12,687 nt of DNA from Calditrichota bacterium (GCA_024275555.1 JAJRYW010000496.1:1-12687), one strand, 5' to 3'; numbered from the stretch's first letter, positions 1 to 7,509 are shown. Program-made: numbers and translations. The notes: generated by a model from the letters alone, not told the origin.

Positions 1-172
1 CTGAATAATTCATCACGCTAAGACACCAAGAACGCAAAGGATTGATAAAAATGAAGTTAACAATTGTTACCTAAATATTGGTTTTAAAACGGAGTTTTTT
101 AGGTCAGCAATTATAAGTAATTAATTCTTTGCGACTTAGCGTCTTTGCATGAGATGTTTATGAATAATCCAG
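1..172. repeat. Inverted-repeat intergenic element upstream of cydA
   Basis: The ends form an imperfect terminal inverted repeat: positions 1-13 match the reverse complement of 160-172 at 11 of 13 bases. Inside these ends, 17-39 matches the reverse complement of 127-148 at 18 of 23 positions with one gap. Both inner arms are built from variants of the phrases GCTAAGAC and CGCAAAG. The arms enclose about 85 bp of AT-rich DNA that includes a perfect 12-bp palindrome (58-69, TAACAATTGTTA). Similar 'AAGACGC/CGCAAAG' intergenic repeats are, from memory, common in many environmental bacterial genomes. No ORF is present, so this would be a small non-autonomous element or a repeat-derived leader. The element may extend beyond the left edge. 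Confidence 0.5.
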
Positions 173-222
173 GATAGGTTTACCTGAACAGCTATAGATT
201 TCGGATTTTAATAATTTTGAAG

Positions 223-228
223 AGGAGG
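223..228 (+). promoter_or_regulatory. Ribosome binding site of cydA
   Basis: A full AGGAGG lies 4 nt before the ATG at 233, inside a GAGGAGG run. The strong site supports this start. No convincing -35/-10 promoter pair was recognised between the upstream repeat element and this site. Confidence 0.75.
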
Positions 229-232
229 CTTT

Positions 233-1615
233 ATGGACACCTTAATATTGGCCCGGTGGCAATTTGCGATCACCACTGTCTATCATTTCTTCTTCGTGCC
301 GCTTACCATCGGACTGTCCCTGGCGGTAGCAATTATGGAAACCAGCTATGTACGCACCGGGAAAGAGGAATATAAAAGGATGACCAAATTCTGGGGCAAA
401 TTGTTTCTGATCAACTTTGCTATCGGCGTGGCCACGGGGATTGTGCAGGAGTTCCAGTTTGGAATGAACTGGTCGGAGTACTCCCGTTTTGTCGGCGATG
501 TTTTCGGCGCTCCCCTGGCCATAGAAGCGTTGCTGGCCTTTTTCCTGGAATCTACATTCCTGGGCATCTGGATCTTCGGGTGGGAGAAACTGTCTAAAAA
601 AATGCATGCGGCGACTATCTGGATTGTCGCGTTTGGCTCCAGCATGTCCGCCCTGTGGATATTGGTTGCCAACTCCTTCATGCAGCAGCCGGTCGGTTAC
701 ACGATTAACAACGGCCGGGCCGAGATGACCGATTTTTTGGCGCTCATTACCAGCGGCCATGTCTGGGTTCAGTTTCCGCATGTATTTTTTTCCGCCATAT
801 GCACCGCGGCCTTTTTTATCCTGGGGATCAGCGCCTGGCGCCTGCGCAGGAAGAGCAAAGACATCGAAGTTTATCAAAAATCTTTTAAGTTCGGAATCGT
901 GTATGGTTTGATCGGTGCGGTAATGGTTATTTTGGTCGGCCACAGCCAGGCTCAATACATGATCAAAATACAACCCATGAAGATGGCGGCCGCGGAAGCG
1001 CTTTGGGAGACGGAAAACCCGGCAGCCATGTCCCTCTTCACCATTGGCAATGAAAAAGAACGCCGCGATGTCTTTGCTGTGCGCGTCCCGGGCCTGCTTA
1101 GCTTTTTAGCTTACAATAAATTTGAGGGGGAAGTAAAAGGCATCAACGATCTTCAGGCTGAGTACGAAAAAAGCCACGGCCCGGGCAACTATGTCCCCCC
1201 GGTGGCTATTTCTTACTGGACCTTCCGCATTATGGCCGGCCTTGGGTTTGTGATGCTGTTTCTTTTACTCTATGGCTTGGTCAAGCTTCTGAAAAAAGAC
1301 CTGGATATGCCTCCACTGTATTTGAAATGGATGGTCTGGGCGATCGCCTTGCCATACCTGGCAAACTCTACCGGCTGGATTTTTACGGAAATCGCCCGTC
1401 AGCCCTGGGTTGTTTTTGGGGTTATGCGCATTGAAGACGCGGTTTCCAATACGGTAAGCTCCGGAGAAGTGTGGTTCTCGCTGATTGCTTTCACGCTTTT
1501 ATACGGGGCCCTGATGGCGGCAACCGTATTTCTGCTCAAAAAGTACGCGGTTGCCGGAAGCGAGGGTTTGCAGCTTGCCGAAGGAACGGAAAACCCCAAA
1601 CCAATCGTACTTTAG
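233..1615 (+). CDS. cydA: Cytochrome bd quinol oxidase subunit I (CydA), short Q-loop type
   Basis: Subunit I of the inner-membrane cytochrome bd oxidase, which oxidises quinol and reduces O2 to water with high oxygen affinity. The 460-aa protein is strongly hydrophobic. The N-terminus RWQFAITTVYHFFFVPLTIG places His18 at the heme b595 ligand position. His183 and Met334 (in YWTFRIMAGLGF) correspond to the heme b558 ligands. Glu98 and Glu106 match the proton-channel acids, and Lys250/Glu255 (QPMKMAAAEALWETE) the quinol-site residues. Glu386 precedes the diagnostic RQPW (389-392), which here reads ARQPW rather than the usual GRQPW. Length is clearly below the roughly 520 aa of long Q-loop enzymes such as E. 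coli CydA, so this is the short Q-loop form. It is the first gene of cydABDC; cydB starts 9 bp after the stop. Identification is secure. Confidence 0.98.
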   Translation: MDTLILARWQFAITTVYHFFFVPLTIGLSLAVAIMETSYVRTGKEEYKRMTKFWGKLFLINFAIGVATGIVQEFQFGMNWSEYSRFVGDVFGAPLAIEALLAFFLESTFLGIWIFGWEKLSKKMHAATIWIVAFGSSMSALWILVANSFMQQPVGYTINNGRAEMTDFLALITSGHVWVQFPHVFFSAICTAAFFILGISAWRLRRKSKDIEVYQKSFKFGIVYGLIGAVMVILVGHSQAQYMIKIQPMKMAAAEALWETENPAAMSLFTIGNEKERRDVFAVRVPGLLSFLAYNKFEGEVKGINDLQAEYEKSHGPGNYVPPVAISYWTFRIMAGLGFVMLFLLLYGLVKLLKKDLDMPPLYLKWMVWAIALPYLANSTGWIFTEIARQPWVVFGVMRIEDAVSNTVSSGEVWFSLIAFTLLYGALMAATVFLLKKYAVAGSEGLQLAEGTENPKPIVL

Positions 1616-1624
1616 GAGGTTAAA

Positions 1625-2638
1625 ATGGATCTGAATACACTTTGGTTTATTTTGATTGCAGTACTTTTTATCGGGTTTTTCTTTTTAGAAGGATTCGATT
1701 ACGGGGTGGGAATTTTAATGCCCTTCCTGGGCAAGGATGATCGAAGCCGCAGGGTCATCATCAACACCATCGGCACTTTTTGGGACGGCAACGAAGTGTG
1801 GCTCCTGACCGCCGGAGGGGCGATGTTTGCCGCTTTTCCGCACTGGTACGCCACCATGTTCAGCGGTTTTTACCTGGCGCTGGTGCTGTTGCTGCTGGCC
1901 TTAATCGTTCGCGGCGTTTCTTTCGAATTCCGCAGCAAAGATAAAAATCCGCACTGGCGTACCCTGTGGGACTGGATGCTCTTTACCGGAAGTTTTGTTC
2001 CGGCATTACTCTGGGGCGTTGCCATGACCAACCTGGTGCGCGGCGTGCCGATTGATGAAAACATGAACTATGTGGGCGGTTTTTTCAATCTGCTTAATCC
2101 CTATGCGCTGGTCGGGGGCCTGGCGTCTCTTTCTATCTTTACCCTGCACGGGGCCATATTCTTAAACTTAAAGACCACCGATGAATTACGCGAAAAATCC
2201 AAAGTTGCCGCCCAGAAATTATGGCTGCCGACCACCATCATCATCTTCGTTTACGTGGTTTACAGCTATTTTGAAACGGACATGGCCATTCGTTTAGGCG
2301 TCAACCCCGGGGTGGTCCCGATTATCGGCGGGGCAGCCCTTCTGTCGGCCGGCTGGTTTATCAAAAACGACCGCTCCGGCTGGGCGTTTATTATGACCGG
2401 CCTGACCATCGCCGCTTCCGTCATCACCATATTTATGGAACTCTTCCCGCGGGTCATGGTCTCCAGCCTGAACAATGACTGGAGCCTGACTATTTACAAC
2501 GCCTCATCCAGTCCCTATACCTTAAAGGTGATGAGTATTGTAGCCCTGATCTTTGTTCCGATTGTTTTGGTTTATCAGAGCTGGACTTATTGGATTTTTC
2601 GCCAGCGGGTCAGTCACGACTCCGAGCTGGAGTATTAA
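1625..2638 (+). CDS. cydB: Cytochrome bd quinol oxidase subunit II (CydB)
   Basis: Membrane partner of CydA; family knowledge says the heterodimer holds hemes b558, b595 and d. The 337-aa product begins with the conserved FFLEGFDYGVGILMP segment (Asp25), followed by TFWDGNEVWL (Trp53, Asp54), FPHWYATMFSGFYLAL (71-86) and RGVSFEFR (96-103). Late motifs FPRVMVSSLN (274-283), IYNASSSPYTLKVM (290-303) and YQSWTYWIFRQRV (317-329) are also typical of CydB. Length fits the family. An AGGAGG at 1614-1619 overlaps the cydA stop codon and sits 5 nt before the ATG, implying translational coupling with cydA. No cydX-like small subunit gene (a roughly 35-aa peptide starting MWYFxW) was found after it. Confidence 0.97.
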   Translation: MDLNTLWFILIAVLFIGFFFLEGFDYGVGILMPFLGKDDRSRRVIINTIGTFWDGNEVWLLTAGGAMFAAFPHWYATMFSGFYLALVLLLLALIVRGVSFEFRSKDKNPHWRTLWDWMLFTGSFVPALLWGVAMTNLVRGVPIDENMNYVGGFFNLLNPYALVGGLASLSIFTLHGAIFLNLKTTDELREKSKVAAQKLWLPTTIIIFVYVVYSYFETDMAIRLGVNPGVVPIIGGAALLSAGWFIKNDRSGWAFIMTGLTIAASVITIFMELFPRVMVSSLNNDWSLTIYNASSSPYTLKVMSIVALIFVPIVLVYQSWTYWIFRQRVSHDSELEY

Positions 2639-2695
2639 TCCGGCCAAAGACTTAAAGAACGGTTTCGGAAAATTCTCCTCCTAACGATAACCAGG

Positions 2696-2733
2696 TGATC
2701 CGGCCGGCGGGGTTTCCTGTTGTGGCCGGATCA
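2696..2733. promoter_or_regulatory. 10-bp inverted repeat between cydB and cydD
   Basis: TGATCCGGCC (2696-2705) is perfectly repeated in inverse as GGCCGGATCA (2724-2733) around an 18-nt loop. It lies in the 159-bp cydB-cydD gap. There is no T-tract directly after it, so it is not a standard intrinsic terminator. It could be an mRNA-processing or stability hairpin that sets CydAB above CydDC, or a protein-binding site. The hairpin covers an alternative upstream in-frame TTG (2720), which argues against that codon being the cydD start. Confidence 0.4.
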
Positions 2734-2797
2734 TCTGCGTTTTATATTGCCGGCCGATTTTTTAGATAATCCATTTTTATTCAGAAGAAAAAAATCC

Positions 2798-4528
2798 ATG
2801 CAATTCGACCGAAGACTGTTTCGTATGCTCGGCGCTGCCAGGCCGGCGCTGCTGATGATTATCATTTTCGGTCTTCTGATTGCGATTTGCATCGTGGGGC
2901 AGGCGGCCGCACTCAGCAAAACCATTAGCGGGGTATTTCTAAAAGATCAAACCCTTGTATCCCTGTTGCCCTCGCTGGTTTTGTTTGCGGTCTTCAGCAT
3001 CCTTTTATCTCTTTTGCGCTGGTTGGAAAACAGCAGCGCCAATAAATTGGCTACGCATATAAAATTAAAACTGCGCCGGGATATTGCCGCCCATCTGTCA
3101 AAACTGGGCCCGTCCTATCTTAAGAATGAACGCAGCGGGGAAATAAGCAACACCCTGGTAAACGGCGTCGATTCCTTGGACGCTTATTATAGCCAGTTTT
3201 TACCCCAGCTTCTTCTTTCAGTCCTGGTACCCGTTGTCATATTAGTTTTTGTTTTTCCGGCGGACTGGCTGTCCGGGATAATCTTTTTATTAACAGCGCC
3301 GCTAATCCCGGTGTTCATGAAGCTGATCGGCGCCCTGGCGGAACATTTGAATCGGAAACAATGGAAAACACTCAGCCGGATGAGCGCTCATTTTTTGGAT
3401 GTGCTTCAGGGGTTAACCACTCTAAAGCTTTTCGGCCGCAGCAAAAATCAAATCAAAACCATCTCCCAAATCAGTAATGATTTCAGAACCTCGACGATGA
3501 AAGTGCTGAAGGTGGCTTTTCTGTCCGCTTTGGTTCTGGAGCTTGTTGCAACAATTAGCATTGCCGTCATCGCGGTGGAAATCGGATTGCGTTTGCTCTA
3601 CGGCGCCATAGAATTTGAAAAGGCGCTATTCATCCTTGTCTTAGCCCCGGAATTTTACGCGCCGATCCGTCAACTGGGGGCCGGCTATCACGCCGGTATG
3701 GAAGGAGTTGCCGCCGCCCAGCGTATCTTTGAAATCCTGGACCGCCCTGCGCCGGCGGTCAGTTCGGAAGAAAGCCCGGCGCTTAGTGGGGCAGGGGCGT
3801 CGATACGTTTTATAGACGTTTCCTACGCCTATCAGGACGGAGAGCGCCCGGCGTTGCGGGACATCAGCATGGAACTGCAACCGGGAACCACAACGGCGCT
3901 GGTCGGCCCCAGCGGCGCCGGGAAGACCACCATCAGTTACCTGCTTCTACGATTTCTGAATCCGGATAAAGGGAGAATTCTTGTTCAGGGCCATGATTTG
4001 ACCGCGATTGATCCGGACATCTGGCGCGCTCAGATTGCCTGGGTTCCCCAAAATCCCTACTTGTTTCACCGCAGCATTGCCGAGAATATCTGCCTGGCCA
4101 ATCCGGCCGCGGATGATCGCCAGATTGCCGAAGCGGCCCGCCAGGCGAATCTGCATGAATTTATTACTTCCCTGCCCGAGGGGTATGAAACCGTCATCGG
4201 AGAGCGGGGATCGCGGCTCAGCGGCGGGCAGGCGCAGCGCATTGCCCTGGCCCGGGCCTTTTTAAAAGATGCACCCATCCTGATCCTGGATGAACCAACC
4301 GCCAACATGGACCCCCAAATAGAAGCACAACTGATTGCCTCGATGAACCTCCTTATGGAAAAACGTACTGTGTTGCTTATTGCCCATCGCCTGAACACGG
4401 TGCGACGGGCCGACCGGATCATCGTTCTCTCCGGCGGGCGGATTGCCGAAAGCGGCAACCACCAGGAACTGCTGAAAAAGAACGGTTTATATGCAGAATT
4501 TTTGGGCGTAGCCGGGACGGCGGTATGA
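2798..4528 (+). CDS. cydD: CydD, thiol/heme ABC exporter subunit for cytochrome bd assembly
   Basis: One half of the heterodimeric CydDC ABC transporter of the inner membrane, required to mature cytochrome bd. Cysteine and glutathione export to the periplasm is the classical activity, and heme transport has also been proposed. From the ATG at 2798 the protein is 576 aa: a six-helix transmembrane domain (about residues 15-310) and a C-terminal ATPase. The ATPase has Walker A GPSGAGKTT (370-378), signature LSGGQ (474-478), Walker B ILILDEP (494-500) and H-loop His530. The frame is open back to a TTG at 2720, but that codon lies in a hairpin and would add 26 non-conserved residues; MQFDRRLFRML looks like the family N-terminus. 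The ribosome site at the ATG is weak (AGAAG). It overlaps cydC by 4 bp (ATGA). Assigning D rather than C rests on gene order and sequence feel. Confidence 0.93.
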   Translation: MQFDRRLFRMLGAARPALLMIIIFGLLIAICIVGQAAALSKTISGVFLKDQTLVSLLPSLVLFAVFSILLSLLRWLENSSANKLATHIKLKLRRDIAAHLSKLGPSYLKNERSGEISNTLVNGVDSLDAYYSQFLPQLLLSVLVPVVILVFVFPADWLSGIIFLLTAPLIPVFMKLIGALAEHLNRKQWKTLSRMSAHFLDVLQGLTTLKLFGRSKNQIKTISQISNDFRTSTMKVLKVAFLSALVLELVATISIAVIAVEIGLRLLYGAIEFEKALFILVLAPEFYAPIRQLGAGYHAGMEGVAAAQRIFEILDRPAPAVSSEESPALSGAGASIRFIDVSYAYQDGERPALRDISMELQPGTTTALVGPSGAGKTTISYLLLRFLNPDKGRILVQGHDLTAIDPDIWRAQIAWVPQNPYLFHRSIAENICLANPAADDRQIAEAARQANLHEFITSLPEGYETVIGERGSRLSGGQAQRIALARAFLKDAPILILDEPTANMDPQIEAQLIASMNLLMEKRTVLLIAHRLNTVRRADRIIVLSGGRIAESGNHQELLKKNGLYAEFLGVAGTAV

Positions 4529-6279
4529 AGGAAAACATCCCGCGCCTGTTAAAAATTGCCCTCTCTTATAAAGGATGGATGGCCTTAGCCGCTTTACTGG
4601 GTTTCCTGACCGTCGGCAGCGGGATCGGTTTGATGATGACCTCGGCGTACATCATTGCCAAGGCAGCCTTGCATCCCTCTATTGCCGAGTTGCAGGTTGG
4701 CATCGTCGGGGTCCGTTTTTTCGGTATTGCCCGGGGAATATTCCGTTACCTGGAACGATATGTGTCCCATGAGGTCGCTTTCCGCCTGCTTGCCAAATTC
4801 CGGGTCTGGTTCTATAAAGCGATTGAACCGCTGGCGCCGGCCGGCCTGCAAAAATACAAGAGCGGAGACCTTCTAACGCGGCTGGTTGCCGATGTGGAGA
4901 GCCTGGAGCATATTTATGTGAGAGTAATTGCTCCACCCGTAACGGCCCTTGCCGTATCTGTCCTGATGTGGTTTCTCTTCGGTATATTTGATGTCGTCTT
5001 TTCGGCACTCCTCCTCTTCTTCTTTGTTCTTGCCGGATTGGGCGTACCGCTTCTTACCCGGTATCTCAGCAAAAAAACCGGTCAGGAACTCATCGCAATT
5101 CGCTCGCAATTAAATGAGATGGCGATTGACGGCGCTCAGGGCATGGCCGAGCTGCTGGCCTTCGGCAGGACGCCGGATCATTGGGAGCGGTTTAATCGGC
5201 TGAACTCAAAATATGTCGGTTTGCAGCGGTGCATGGCCCTGGTTAACGGGATGCATGAATCCCTGATCGGGTTAATCATGAACCTGGCCGTTTTATCCAT
5301 CCTGTTTACAGCCATTCCCATGGTCAATGCCTCGCGTTTGGATGGGGTGTTCCTGTCGGTCCTGGCAATTGGCGCTATGGCAGCATTCGAAGCGCTTCTG
5401 CCCCTTCCGGGAGCCGCCCAGTACCTGGACAACAGCCTGAAAGCCGCCGGGCGGCTTTTCCAAATAACCGAGGCCAAGTCCGCTGTTAGTGACTTGAACG
5501 CAGCCGGAGAAGAGCCCGGCAATTTTGCGGTTTCCGTCCGTAATTTGAACTTCAGTTATCAGCCCCGGGGTCCCCGGGTGCTGAAAGGATTATCTTTGGA
5601 AATACCCGATAAATCGGCCGTCGCAGTCATCGGTTCCAGCGGGGCCGGGAAATCGACTATCCTTAATCTCCTGGTGCGCTTTTGGGACTATGAGGACGGC
5701 GAGATCCGAATTGGCGGACAGGATCTGCGCCGTATTCCCCGCGACCGGGCGCGGGCCTATTTTGCCGTGGTTTCGCAACACACACACCTGTTCAATGCAA
5801 CGATTTACAACAATATTGCCCTGGCCAATCCGGAAGCAGGTAAACCGGAGGTTGAACGATGCGCAAAGCAGGCCCGGATTCATGAATTTATACAAAGCCT
5901 GCCGGACGGCTACGACACCTGGATCGGGGAGCAGGGAGTACAGCTTAGCGGGGGGCAGCGGCAGCGCCTGGCCATTGCCCGCGCAATTCTGAAAAATGCT
6001 CCCATACTTATCCTTGATGAAGCAACAGCCCATTTGGATGTGGTAGCCGAGCAGAAAATCCTGCAAACCATCTGGCAGATCGCCCGGGAAAAAACGGTAA
6101 TTATGTTTACCCACCGTTTAACCGGCCTGGAAAATGCCGATAAAATTCTTGTGTTGAGCAAAGGCCGGATCGTGGAAGAAGGAGGACATGCACAATTATT
6201 GAAACAGAAAAAGCAATATTACCGGTTATGGCAAATGCAGAATCAGTTGTTCGAGTTGGATTTTCTTCCCTCGACCTGA
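4525..6279 (+). CDS. cydC: CydC, partner subunit of the CydDC ABC exporter
   Basis: Second half of the CydDC heterodimer. The 584-aa protein opens with a membrane domain (about residues 15-310) containing GSGIGLMMTSAYIIAKAAL (31-49) and VGVRFFGIARGIFRYLERYV (61-80), both characteristic of CydC. The nucleotide-binding domain follows with Walker A GSSGAGKST (370-378), signature LSGGQ (474-478), Walker B ILILDEA (494-500) and H-loop His530. Both ATP sites of the pair therefore look intact from their visible motifs. The start codon overlaps the cydD stop in an ATGA junction and has no good Shine-Dalgarno of its own, so expression probably depends on translational coupling. It is the last gene of the cyd cluster: a 324-bp spacer follows. 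Confidence 0.94.
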   Translation: MKENIPRLLKIALSYKGWMALAALLGFLTVGSGIGLMMTSAYIIAKAALHPSIAELQVGIVGVRFFGIARGIFRYLERYVSHEVAFRLLAKFRVWFYKAIEPLAPAGLQKYKSGDLLTRLVADVESLEHIYVRVIAPPVTALAVSVLMWFLFGIFDVVFSALLLFFFVLAGLGVPLLTRYLSKKTGQELIAIRSQLNEMAIDGAQGMAELLAFGRTPDHWERFNRLNSKYVGLQRCMALVNGMHESLIGLIMNLAVLSILFTAIPMVNASRLDGVFLSVLAIGAMAAFEALLPLPGAAQYLDNSLKAAGRLFQITEAKSAVSDLNAAGEEPGNFAVSVRNLNFSYQPRGPRVLKGLSLEIPDKSAVAVIGSSGAGKSTILNLLVRFWDYEDGEIRIGGQDLRRIPRDRARAYFAVVSQHTHLFNATIYNNIALANPEAGKPEVERCAKQARIHEFIQSLPDGYDTWIGEQGVQLSGGQRQRLAIARAILKNAPILILDEATAHLDVVAEQKILQTIWQIAREKTVIMFTHRLTGLENADKILVLSKGRIVEEGGHAQLLKQKKQYYRLWQMQNQLFELDFLPST

Positions 6280-6303
6280 AGCCGTGTTTAAATGATCCGG
6301 CTT
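6279..6303 (+). terminator. Weak hairpin directly after cydC
   Basis: AAGCCG (6279-6284) pairs with CGGCTT (6298-6303) around a 13-nt loop, starting in the cydC stop codon and followed by ATAATTTAT. Position suits an operon end. The 6-bp stem, long loop and poor T-tract make it a weak intrinsic terminator at best. Confidence 0.3.
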
Positions 6304-6373
6304 ATAATTTATGCTACGCGCATCGCCATTCAGGTAAGATGCAGAGCTGTCACTCTTCGAGCCCATCCCCACT

Positions 6374-6402
6374 CCAACCCCAACGTGGCGCCGTCGGAGC
6401 GG
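6374..6402 (+). repeat. 29-nt dispersed repeat, copy A
   Basis: This 29-nt stretch beginning CCAACCCCAACG matches 11875-11903 at 26 of 29 positions in the same orientation (differences at repeat positions 13, 17 and 21). Both copies are preceded by CCCACTCC and both are intergenic. It contains the GC palindrome GGCGCC. Two copies 5.5 kb apart in unrelated spacers suggest a genome-wide repeat family. Confidence 0.6.
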
Positions 6403-6590
6403 GGTAGGCCCAGGATGACATAGAACAAGTAAACGATAAACCTCCTACTGGCAAAACTGCTTAACATCAGTTATAATTTACACAAAGGGTGCATTTCCGC
6501 TCAACTTTTTATATAATTGGGAGTATAAATTTCCGCAGATCAAAAGATCATCTCACGGTTTAAAATAGATCATCTTGCTCAGACCAAATC

Positions 6591-6596
6591 GAGGAG
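6591..6596 (+). promoter_or_regulatory. Ribosome binding site of the thioredoxin-like gene
   Basis: GAGGAG ends 7 nt before the ATG at 6604, fixing that start in front of a signal-peptide-like N-terminus. Confidence 0.65.
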
Positions 6597-6603
6597 TTGC
6601 GTT

Positions 6604-7176
6604 ATGCTAAAAAAAGTGATCGTTTTTTTACTGACAACCTGTTTTGTCGCCTCGCTTTTTGCGGCCATTTCAGTGGGGGAGACCGTCAAAGATTTTACCC
6701 TGAAAAACTATGACGGCAAGGAATACCGGCTCTCCGGCTTTACAGACAAGGATGCTATCGTGCTCATTTTTGTTTCCACCCGCTGCCCGGTGTCCAACGC
6801 CTACAACAAGCGGATGGCCAAACTATTTGCCGACTACAGCGGCAAAAATGTGGCGATTGTCGGGATTAACTCTAACAAGAATGAGAAACCGGCGGATATT
6901 GCCGCACATGCAAAAAAACACGGGCTCCAGTTTCCGATTTTGAAGGACGAAGGCAATCGCATTGCCGATATGTTCGGCGCGACGGTTACCCCGGAAGTTT
7001 ATCTGCTGAACCCCAAATTAACCGTGGTATACCACGGGCACATCGACGATTCCCAGCGTCCCCAACAGGTAAAGCGGCAGGGGTTGCGAAAAGCGCTGGA
7101 CGAACTCCTTTCCGGAAAACCGATCTCCGACAACAGCACCAAAGCCTTTGGATGCAGCATCAAGCGGGTCAAGTAG
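6604..7176 (+). CDS. Exported thioredoxin/AhpC-TSA-like redoxin with RCPVS active site
   Basis: A 190-aa thioredoxin-fold protein, probably a thiol-disulfide or peroxide-reactive protein outside the cytoplasm. Residues 1-21 form a signal peptide (two Lys, then a hydrophobic core ending SLFAA). The domain starts GETVKDFTLKNYDGKEY (25-41), leads to FVSTRCPVSNAYNKRM (56-71) with the active-site Cys61 in a CPVS rather than CxxC arrangement, and has the cis-proline element ATVTPEVYLLN (126-136; Pro130). A second exposed-site cysteine, Cys184, sits in the C-terminal AFGCSIKR. From memory this tail motif recurs in related redoxins, so it may be a resolving cysteine; Cys13 lies in the signal peptide. 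It follows the cyd cluster but has its own leader, so co-function with CydDC-exported thiols is only a guess. The exact substrate is unknown. Confidence 0.85.
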   Translation: MLKKVIVFLLTTCFVASLFAAISVGETVKDFTLKNYDGKEYRLSGFTDKDAIVLIFVSTRCPVSNAYNKRMAKLFADYSGKNVAIVGINSNKNEKPADIAAHAKKHGLQFPILKDEGNRIADMFGATVTPEVYLLNPKLTVVYHGHIDDSQRPQQVKRQGLRKALDELLSGKPISDNSTKAFGCSIKRVK

Positions 7177-7509
7177 CATGTGGATCGTCTCAGCCCGTAG
7201 CCGAGCTTACTCTTTCTCCGGGCCGGCATCTCATCCGTACCGGCGGAGGCTCCGTTCCCGCTAAAAACGATTGATGAAGCAGCGTTATCGTTCCCGCCCG
7301 GGCGGGCTCTCCCGGTGAGCCTGATTCAGCGGCGGCTGCCCGCCGGTGTTACCCGGGGAAGGCGGGTTTCGCAACCTTTCGCTCTCTGGGGGAATCGGCC
7401 CGTTAACTAAAATCCCACTTTCCGTTTTTTTATCTCCCGATATTTTTATACTTTTACTGCGCAATCACTGAACCGGAAGAGTGCGGAAACTGCGTAGGAG
7501 GCTGATGAT
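7177..7509. other. GC-rich hairpin-dense leader upstream of the TRAP genes
   Basis: This 333-bp spacer has no credible ORF and is too short for a missing dctP gene. It holds several stem-loops: GCCGG/CCGGC (7222-7226 with 7240-7244), a perfect 14-bp palindrome CCCGCCCGGGCGGG (7293-7306), GGCTC/GAGCC with a 7-nt loop (7305-7309 with 7317-7321), and GGCGG/CCGCC with a 4-nt loop (7331-7335 with 7340-7344). The last competes with CCCGCC/GGCGGG (7339-7344 with 7361-7366), which is followed by TTTC. The 9-mer CGTTCCCGC occurs twice (7253-7261 and 7289-7297). The right third turns AT-rich and probably carries the promoter. No known riboswitch was recognised. Confidence 0.5.
7496..7501 (+). promoter_or_regulatory. 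Ribosome binding site deciding the TTG start of dctQ
   Basis: AGGAGG is followed by 8 nt and then TTG at 7510. The ATG at 7505 is in another frame and meets a stop after two codons (ATG ATT TGA). The perfect site with correct spacing therefore selects the TTG. Confidence 0.75.

Larger units (their letters stand above)
6280..6603. other. Non-coding spacer between cydC and the thioredoxin-like gene
   Basis: This 324-bp gap has no credible ORF. From left to right it holds the hairpin after cydC, a segment bounded by TGTCA (6348-6352) and TGACA (6416-6420) that contains copy A of a 29-nt dispersed repeat, an AT-rich stretch with two TATAAT-like hexamers (6472-6477 and 6512-6517), and two copies of AGATCATCT (6545-6553 and 6567-6575). 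The AT-rich right half is the likely promoter region of the downstream gene. Confidence 0.6.

Noticed and set aside
1..172. CRISPR-like array from the repeated AAGACGC/CGCAAAG words
   Set aside because: The units are imperfect, inverted and not regularly spaced, and no cas gene is present.
242..973. 243-aa minus-strand open frame inside cydA
   Set aside because: It is antisense to a clear cydA, has a composition typical of a shadow frame (rich in Gln, His and Arg) and no recognisable domain.
2720..2797. Upstream TTG extension of cydD, or a small cydX-like gene starting MWPD
   Set aside because: The TTG lies in a hairpin without a ribosome site, the 26 extra residues are not family-like, and the peptide lacks the CydX MWYFxW pattern and its own stop.
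6448..6477. Possible sigma-70 promoter (CTGGCA, 18 nt, TATAAT) or sigma-54 site before the redoxin gene
   Set aside because: The -35 box matches only four of six bases and the GG-GC spacing is wrong for sigma-54; AT-rich DNA makes TATAAT-like words common here.
7177..7509. Search for a hidden or broken dctP
   Set aside because: The gap is only 333 bp, its frames are interrupted, and nothing resembles a periplasmic binding protein.
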